Positions 58,733 through 64,000 of a stretch of 64,000 nt of DNA are shown in pieces. This DNA is from Parabacteroides hominis (GTDB taxonomy: Bacteria; Bacteroidota; Bacteroidia; Bacteroidales; Tannerellaceae). The position numbers were made by a program, and so were the translations under genes. The stretch lies in contig NZ_JACOOJ010000003.1 in the NCBI RefSeq assembly GCF_014287585.1, positions 124,001-188,000 of the forward strand. Direction: 5' to 3'. The notes under the pieces are model-generated. The model searched no databases and had not been told where the DNA came from. It was given only the letters and a program-made list of their open reading frames with translations. How positions within the stretch are numbered: the stretch's first letter is position 1; the number at the start of each line of letters is the position of its first letter.

Positions 58733-58957
58733 TTATTTTTTGCTCTTTTCCTGCTCTGCAACCTGATGAACGCGGTCGGCAACATATTCTACTTTGTCCA
58801 GCCCTGCGTCTTTCAGGTTCATCGCTTCTTCTTTTGCTTTTGAAGCGAGGTTGTGGAGGTTTGCGTGGAGGCAACGGAATTTACCGTCATCTTCCATCTT
58901 GCGGAGTACATAACCTGTGACAACTCCGACTACCATACCGATTAATAAATCTTTCAT
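58733..58957 (-). CDS. Small YtxH-like membrane protein
   Basis: 74 aa. One glycine-containing membrane segment at the N-terminus (LLIGMVVGVVTGYVLRKM), then a charged amphipathic helix (KAKEEAMNLKDAGLDKVEYVADRVHQ). This is the layout of YtxH-type or general-stress envelope proteins. Function unknown. It is preceded by a leader containing a terminator-like hairpin at 59072-59121. Confidence 0.7.
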   Translation of the reverse strand: MKDLLIGMVVGVVTGYVLRKMEDDGKFRCLHANLHNLASKAKEEAMNLKDAGLDKVEYVADRVHQVAEQEKSKK

Positions 58958-59071
58958 ACCATTACGTTTTTAAATGATTACTACTTTAGTTTTGTTTCCT
59001 CAAAACAAGAGGTAAATCCGTATTGTTCCGGTTTTTAAAGTATTTATAAGTATTTGCGGAATTGTTTAGGT

Positions 59072-59156
59072 AAAAATATACGGCAACCCGTTTCTTTCCG
59101 CTGAAAGAGGATTGCCGTATAAAAGTTAGGAATAAGGCCCTGGAAAGACAAAGGTA
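59072..59156 (-). ncRNA. Leader with intrinsic terminator upstream of the YtxH-like gene
   Basis: On the minus strand a TACCTTTG -7 box (59149-59156) starts a transcript that soon meets a long hairpin. TATACGGCAA (59112-59121) pairs with TTGCCGTATA (59077-59086) and an inner stem TCTTTC/GAAAGA, followed by TTTTTA. The product would be a short RNA of about 70 nt, or read-through into the gene 115 bp further on. It may be an attenuator or a small RNA. The -33 box is weak. Confidence 0.45.
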
Positions 59157-59232
59157 GAGGGGAGATGTTACAAAACTGTTACAGCGGGTGTACAGTCTTG
59201 TTAAAATGTTTTGCTAAAATAAAGGACTGCTA

Positions 59233-59262
59233 TTGCAGGGTCATTGAAATACTGTATTTTTG
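59233..59262 (+). promoter_or_regulatory. Promoter of pyrH
   Basis: TTG (59233-59235), a 19-nt spacer and TATTTTTG (59255-59262). It falls inside an upstream extension of the pyrH frame, so translation starts at 59294. Confidence 0.65.
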
Positions 59263-59293
59263 TGGGTATAACAATCAAACGAATCAAGACAAT

Positions 59294-60004
59294 ATGGCTC
59301 AGTACAAACGTATCCTGTTGAAATTAAGCGGCGAATCGCTTATGGGAGGTAAACAATATGGTATAGACGAAGTTCGTCTGAACGAATATGCGGCACAGAT
59401 CAAGGAGATTGCCGAAATGGGTGTCCAGATCGGAATCGTGATCGGTGGCGGTAACATTTTCCGCGGCCTGAGCGGGGCTTCCAAAGGCTTCGACCGTGTG
59501 AAAGGCGACCAGATGGGGATGCTGGCAACGGTTATCAACAGTCTGGCCTTGAGTTCCGCCCTTGTGGCTCAGGGTGTGAAAGCCAAAGTGCTTACCGCTA
59601 TCCGTATGGAGCCGATCGGCGAGTTTTATAATAAATGGCGGGCGATCGAATTGCTTGAACAGGGCAATGTCGTGATCATGTCGGGCGGTACTGGCAATCC
59701 GTTCTTTACGACTGACACGGGTTCTTCCCTGCGCGGTATCGAGATCGAAGCGGATGTGATGCTGAAGGGAACCCGCGTGGACGGTATCTATACTGCCGAT
59801 CCGGAAAAAGACCCGACGGCCACCAAGTTCTCGGATATCACCTATGATGAAATCTATACGCGCGGCCTTAAGGTCATGGACCTGACGGCAACCACGATGT
59901 GTAAGGAAAACAATCTCCCGATCATTGTCTTTGACATGGACACCAACGGCAACCTGAAAAAGGTGATGAGCGGTGAAAACATCGGAACACTGGTACATAA
60001 TTAA
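59294..60004 (+). CDS. pyrH: Uridylate kinase (UMP kinase)
   Basis: 236 aa from ATG 59294 (MAQYKRILLKLSGESLMGG), the typical start; the open extension upstream crosses the promoter. Amino-acid-kinase fold motifs are IVIGGGNIFRG, MLATVINSLAL, VIMSGGTGNPFFTTDTGSSLR and a C-terminal MSGENIGTLV. It phosphorylates UMP to UDP in the cytoplasm and is essential in most bacteria. No tsf or frr gene follows, unlike the order in many genomes. Confidence 0.96.
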   Translation: MAQYKRILLKLSGESLMGGKQYGIDEVRLNEYAAQIKEIAEMGVQIGIVIGGGNIFRGLSGASKGFDRVKGDQMGMLATVINSLALSSALVAQGVKAKVLTAIRMEPIGEFYNKWRAIELLEQGNVVIMSGGTGNPFFTTDTGSSLRGIEIEADVMLKGTRVDGIYTADPEKDPTATKFSDITYDEIYTRGLKVMDLTATTMCKENNLPIIVFDMDTNGNLKKVMSGENIGTLVHN

Positions 60005-60096
60005 GAGAAATAATGAGCTAATTGGATATATGCCAATATGCCAATGGGGAAAATGTAACCCATAAATCATTGTTTACGGTTCGCATCTGTCAACAT

Positions 60097-62817
60097 ATGA
60101 AAAACATCTATTACATATTCCTTTTGTGTTTTCTTCTGGCCGCTTGTAGGGATGGTGGGAGGGAAAAGGAATATGTGATAGGCATTTCGCAATGTATGAC
60201 CGATGATGACTGGCGGCAGGCAATGATCCGCGAGGTAGGGATCGAGGCATCCAACTACGATGACCTGAAAGTTATCATCAAAGACGCCGAAAGCGACAAC
60301 GACCGCCAGATCGAGCAGATACGCGAACTGATCGACCGGAAAGTCGATGTCCTGGTCATCTCCCCGCTTGAATCGGAACCTTTGACTGCCATTGCCGAAG
60401 AAGCTGACCGTGCCGGCATTCCGACAATCATCACCGACCGTAAAGTCAATACCGACCGCTATACTACCTTTGTCGGTGCCAACAACTACGAGTTAGGCGT
60501 GACTGCCGGAAAATATGCAATCCGCTATCTGCCTCCTGGAGCTACGATCCTCGAAATCTGGGGCGCAACAGGCTCGTCTCCTGCCCAGGAACGGCATAAT
60601 GGTTTCCGGGATGCATTGGCAGACCGCAAGGACTTGACTTTTATCCCGGTAGAAGGAGACTGGAAACAGGACGTCGTTGCCCGGCGTCTCCGGGAAAAGG
60701 CGTTCTCACAACCGATTGATTTTGTCTTTGCCCATAACGATGTGATGGCGATCGCCGCCCGCGAATATTTCCTTTCAATAGATTCCGCCAAAGGAAAACA
60801 GCTCCCGGTTATCGGGATGGATGCCGTAGCCGAAGCCGGCCTGCAAGCCATAGCCGACGGGCGTATCGATGCCTCATTTCTCTATCCGACCGGAGGCGAG
60901 CAGGTTATACGGACCGCCATGCAACTGATCGACGGCAAACCTGTCGATAAATATATTCCGTTGCATAGCGGTATTGTCGGAAAAGAAGCGGCCCAAAGCC
61001 TTCTCCTGCAAACCGAACGCCTTTTGAATTATCAACAGCGTATCGAGACACAGCGCACCCGCATGGACGAACTGCTGAACCGCTTCCTCTTTCTGAAAGA
61101 CTCCCTGCTGGTCATCACCCTGTTGATGATCGGCTTTATCTCCCTGTCGGTCTATGTTTTCCATATCAACCGGAAAATTCGTGTCGCCAATCGGGAACTG
61201 CGTGCGATAAACAAAAAGGAGGAAGAACAGCGGCGCAAACTGATCTCCCTGAATGCCGAGATAGAAGAGGTTACCGCCTCCAAACTCCAGTTCTTTACGA
61301 ACATTTCCCACGAGGTGCGTACCCCGCTCACGTTGATTCTCGGCCCGTTGGACAAGCTGATGCATTTACTCCACGACTCCCCTTATCTATCCGATCTGGA
61401 ACTGGTTCACAAGAATGCCGGACGCCTGCTCCGTGTGATCAACCAGATACTCGATTTCCGCAAGGTGGAAAATAAGCAGGAGAAACTGAAGATACGCGAG
61501 ACGGAGATCGTTGCCTTTGCCGGAGAGGTGAAATCCTATTTCAACAGCATGGCGAAAGTGCGGAACATCGACTACAGCTTTACGGCGGATGTGAAAGAAT
61601 GTGCCCTCTGGATCGATCCGGATATGATCGAAAAAGTGCTGGTCAACCTGCTATCCAACGCTTTCAAGTTTACGCCGGAGGAAGGACGCATAGCCGTGAA
61701 ACTGTCTGTTTCGGACGAATGGGTGGCGATTGCCGTGGAAGATAACGGCTCCGGAATCCGCCCCGAAAACCTCCCGTATCTCTTCAACCGCTTCTATTCG
61801 GAAAACAGCCGTACGGGAACCGGCATCGGGCTGCATTTGGTCAGCGAGTATGTCAAGATGCATAACGGCAAGATCGATGTGGAGAGCAAGCCCGGCGTAC
61901 GGACAGCCTTTACATTCAGCCTCCACCGGGACAAGACACAGCTGAAAGGCGAATATATCACCGAAATCCCGGTTTCACCGCTGACCTACGATGCTTCGCG
62001 TCTGGATGATTCCGAACAGAAAGAATTGCTTTCGAAATCCTATCCTTATACGATATTGATCGTCGAAGATGATGACGAAGTCCGCACTTTCCTCGAAAAG
62101 GAACTCTCGGCAAACTTCCGGGTACTGACCGCTGTAAACGGCAAGGTCGCTTTGAACCTGCTCGGATCGGAAGATATCTCCCTTGTGCTGAGCGACGTCA
62201 TGATGCCGGAGATGAACGGCTTCGAACTCTGCAAAGCCGTCAAGACGAACTTGGCGACCAGCCATATCCCGCTTATCCTGCTGACGGCACTGACCGACGA
62301 ACGTCAACGTATGTACGGCATATCCGGCGGGGCGGACGGATATATACAGAAACCTTTCCGGGTGGACTTTGTCAAACTCCGTGTGATCCGCATCTTGGAG
62401 GAACGGAAAAAACTTCGCGAAGCCCTGCTGCAAAAACTGCAAAACAGCAACCTGTTGATGGCTGAACCGGAAAAGGTGGAGAACATGGACGATCTTTTCC
62501 TCCGGAAGTTCCTGACTCGGATCGAGCAGGTTTATACCGATCCCGAATATAATATCGAGAAGTTGAGTGACACGCTCGGCCTGTCGCGCGGACATCTTCA
62601 CAGGAAGATCAAGGACCTGACAGGCACGAGCCCGGTCGACTTCCTCCGCAATTTCCGGTTGAAGAAGGCTGCCGCCCTGCTGAAACAGAAACAATATAAC
62701 ATCAGCGAGATCGCTTACCAGACCGGATTCTCTTCTTCCGCCTATTTCGCCAAATGCTTCAAAGCGGTCTATAACCTCACCCCTACCGAATATCAGCAGG
62801 AGGATAAACCTGTTTAA
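60097..62817 (+). CDS. Hybrid two-component regulator with a sugar-binding sensor domain
   Basis: 906 aa from ATG 60097. A lipoprotein-like signal (FLLCFLLAAC) is followed by a LacI-type periplasmic binding domain (about 30-310; YVIGISQCMTDDDWRQAM, ISPLESEPL, FAHNDVMAIAAREYF). A membrane span lies near 343-363, then HisKA (NISHEVRTPL, His405), HATPase (EDNGSGI, TGTGIGLHL), a receiver domain with phosphoacceptor Asp700 (LSDVMMPEMNG) and an AraC-type helix-turn-helix (about 790-906). It senses a sugar outside and controls genes directly. The adjacent TonB receptor gene is the likely target. Confidence 0.93.
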   Translation: MKNIYYIFLLCFLLAACRDGGREKEYVIGISQCMTDDDWRQAMIREVGIEASNYDDLKVIIKDAESDNDRQIEQIRELIDRKVDVLVISPLESEPLTAIAEEADRAGIPTIITDRKVNTDRYTTFVGANNYELGVTAGKYAIRYLPPGATILEIWGATGSSPAQERHNGFRDALADRKDLTFIPVEGDWKQDVVARRLREKAFSQPIDFVFAHNDVMAIAAREYFLSIDSAKGKQLPVIGMDAVAEAGLQAIADGRIDASFLYPTGGEQVIRTAMQLIDGKPVDKYIPLHSGIVGKEAAQSLLLQTERLLNYQQRIETQRTRMDELLNRFLFLKDSLLVITLLMIGFISLSVYVFHINRKIRVANRELRAINKKEEEQRRKLISLNAEIEEVTASKLQFFTNISHEVRTPLTLILGPLDKLMHLLHDSPYLSDLELVHKNAGRLLRVINQILDFRKVENKQEKLKIRETEIVAFAGEVKSYFNSMAKVRNIDYSFTADVKECALWIDPDMIEKVLVNLLSNAFKFTPEEGRIAVKLSVSDEWVAIAVEDNGSGIRPENLPYLFNRFYSENSRTGTGIGLHLVSEYVKMHNGKIDVESKPGVRTAFTFSLHRDKTQLKGEYITEIPVSPLTYDASRLDDSEQKELLSKSYPYTILIVEDDDEVRTFLEKELSANFRVLTAVNGKVALNLLGSEDISLVLSDVMMPEMNGFELCKAVKTNLATSHIPLILLTALTDERQRMYGISGGADGYIQKPFRVDFVKLRVIRILEERKKLREALLQKLQNSNLLMAEPEKVENMDDLFLRKFLTRIEQVYTDPEYNIEKLSDTLGLSRGHLHRKIKDLTGTSPVDFLRNFRLKKAAALLKQKQYNISEIAYQTGFSSSAYFAKCFKAVYNLTPTEYQQEDKPV

Positions 62818-62838
62818 AGGATATCACCTGAAAGCCTT

Positions 62839-62913
62839 TATGACAAATGTCACATTTGTGTGACGGATTTGACAGGCCTTGAAACTTTTTGGCTCTATGC
62901 GACATTTGTCATA
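62839..62913 (+). promoter_or_regulatory. Long-range 13-bp inverted repeat, probable operator
   Basis: TATGACAAATGTC (62839-62851) and its exact complement GACATTTGTCATA (62901-62913) lie 61 bp apart (start to centre of the dyad). A further CATTTGTGTGAC copy (62853-62864) follows the first. A -7 box TACTTTTG is at 62956-62963. Sites of this type upstream of a receptor gene are what the AraC-type output domain of the neighbouring hybrid regulator would need (inference). Confidence 0.55.
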
Positions 62914-63012
62914 TCCCCTGTTCTGTTTGTTATCGTCCGTCCGGTTGTGGCAGCCTACTTTTGCCTCCGTCAAATAGACAACCACGGAATAAACATTTAA
63001 AAACATTCTATA

Positions 63013-64000
63013 TGAAAACTGTTGCCATGAAAAGGTCTTTCATCACATTCTTAGCCGGATGTTCCCTTTCTTCCGTACTTTATGCACAGGAAACCAAAAA
63101 GGACAGCATCCCTTCCGGGCAGGAGAACAAAGGCGAAACAAACAGCCGCAACGTGATGCTGAATGCCGCCAGTGCGAATGGTCCCCGCGAGATTTCCATC
63201 GGCCTGCCCGGTGGAGATGTCAATGTACTCGAAAACGGCCTTCCGGCCGTTTACAATTCCAATCCCCATAATGTGAATACACACTGGCGCGGCGACGGCA
63301 GCCTGTCCCATATCGGGCTGATGAAAATCTCCGAGACGGCGATCACTACCGGCAATATCGGATATGCCGTCAACTCGTTTACTCAGTTGGGACTGGAAGG
63401 GAAGAAAATGTTCAATGGGACGCTGAACTACAACACCAACCATTTCGGCAGGCAGCAGTTCGACCTGAATTTGAACGGCAGCTTAGGGAAGGACTGGTTC
63501 TATAGTGGCAGCATTTACCAGAACTTCGATCCGGGAACGTTCAAACTGCGTTTTGCCCAGTATCAGGACCGGACGGAAATCTATAAGTTCGCCCTGAGCA
63601 AACGCTACAATGAGGGACGCGGGCAATTTTCCGTTATCTATCATTACAGCAACAGCCATTGGCTGTCCAATGCCACGACCGGCGCACCTTTCATATATGT
63701 AGGCGACGGCAGCGTGAAAGAAATCCCGGGATTCGGCCTGGGTACTTCTTCCTACCTGCCAAACATCAGCACGATTCCTTATCTGGATATACGGACGGGG
63801 AAAGTGGAGACCGTCAACCTGTACGACGCGACGGCCAGCCGGGGCAACCAGGTGACGCTTCTCCATAACTACAAATGGGATAACGGGCTGGAATGGAAAG
63901 TCAATATGAAATACGACCATTCTCAAGGTTCCTATCTGTATCAGACGCCGATGGACATGAAGAACCAGGCGGAATCAGCCGGTTACCGGTTGAAGCAGGC
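63013..64000 (+). CDS. TonB-dependent outer-membrane receptor, N-terminal part
   Basis: About 329 codons from ATG 63013 to the right edge with no stop. The signal peptide cleaves near LYAQETKKD. A plug-like domain follows (EISIGLPGGDVNVLENGLPAVYN, LSHIGLMKISETAITTGNIGYAVNSF), then barrel strands (LNYNTNHFGRQQFDLNLNGSLGKDWFYSGSIYQNFDPG). It lacks an obvious carboxypeptidase-like N-terminal domain. It would import a glycan or metal complex with TonB energy. It lies 195 bp downstream of the hybrid regulator and appears to be its target. I cannot see whether a SusD partner follows. Confidence 0.75.

Noticed and set aside
1..64000. tRNA, rRNA, transposase, integrase or phage genes
   Set aside because: None was seen on either strand; the repeats found are small and non-coding, and an automated tRNA scan was not possible here.

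Overview
The window looks like a chromosomal segment of a Bacteroidales bacterium, most likely Parabacteroides or a close relative (inference). Three things support this. Promoter -7 boxes of the TAnnTTTG type precede most transcription units, often TATCTTTG. The gene families are typical of the order: single-cytochrome fumarate reductase, a hybrid two-component regulator beside a TonB receptor, Mfa-type fimbrillins, DUF3575, DUF3836, DUF6807 and six-bladed propellers. Base composition is moderate. I saw no rRNA, tRNA, CRISPR array or transposase.

Layout. 1-2610 (minus): a DUF6807 lipoprotein cut by the window edge, and two tandem sensor-kinase paralogues, one of them degenerate. 2819-6510: the frdCAB respiratory operon with a strong terminator. 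6713-7744: dusB. 7833-12699 and 17912-24092: two parallel modules, each with a BlaI-type repressor, an M56/BlaR1-type membrane protease, a TPR protein and one or two six-bladed beta-propeller proteins. Between them lie a U32 protease, a thioesterase, dprA, a glycerophosphodiesterase, the wreck of an MNT-HEPN gene, and two of the three copies of a small-RNA-like repeat (the third is at 6462-6607). 24347-27252: a patatin/beta-barrel protein and a DUF2461 protein.

27421-32796 is the most unusual unit. Four DUF2975 membrane paralogues, the protease SppA, a CAAX-protease-like membrane protein and a YozG-type XRE regulator lie on one strand behind one promoter, which is bracketed by two identical 15-bp palindromes.

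32989-43040: a DUF3836 protein, a truncated dinD, trpB2, two porin paralogues separated by 22-nt tandem repeats, an RmlD-like reductase, an ATPase remnant, asd, a lamin-tail surface protein and small broken ORFs. 43012-50623: a C11 protease and a fimbrial locus (DUF3575, short DUF3868, two fimbrillins, a DUF5119 protein, an AraC regulator) with 1.3 kb of palindromic non-coding repeats. 50636-58554: two glycoside hydrolases and a uvrA. 58733-64000: a YtxH-like protein behind a terminator-bearing leader, pyrH, a hybrid two-component sensor with a sugar-binding domain, and the start of its probable target, a TonB-dependent receptor running off the right edge.

Functional themes are anaerobic respiration, envelope sensing and proteolysis, surface structures and glycan use. 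Promoter, operator and structure calls come from reading the sequence by eye; none was computed or searched against a database.
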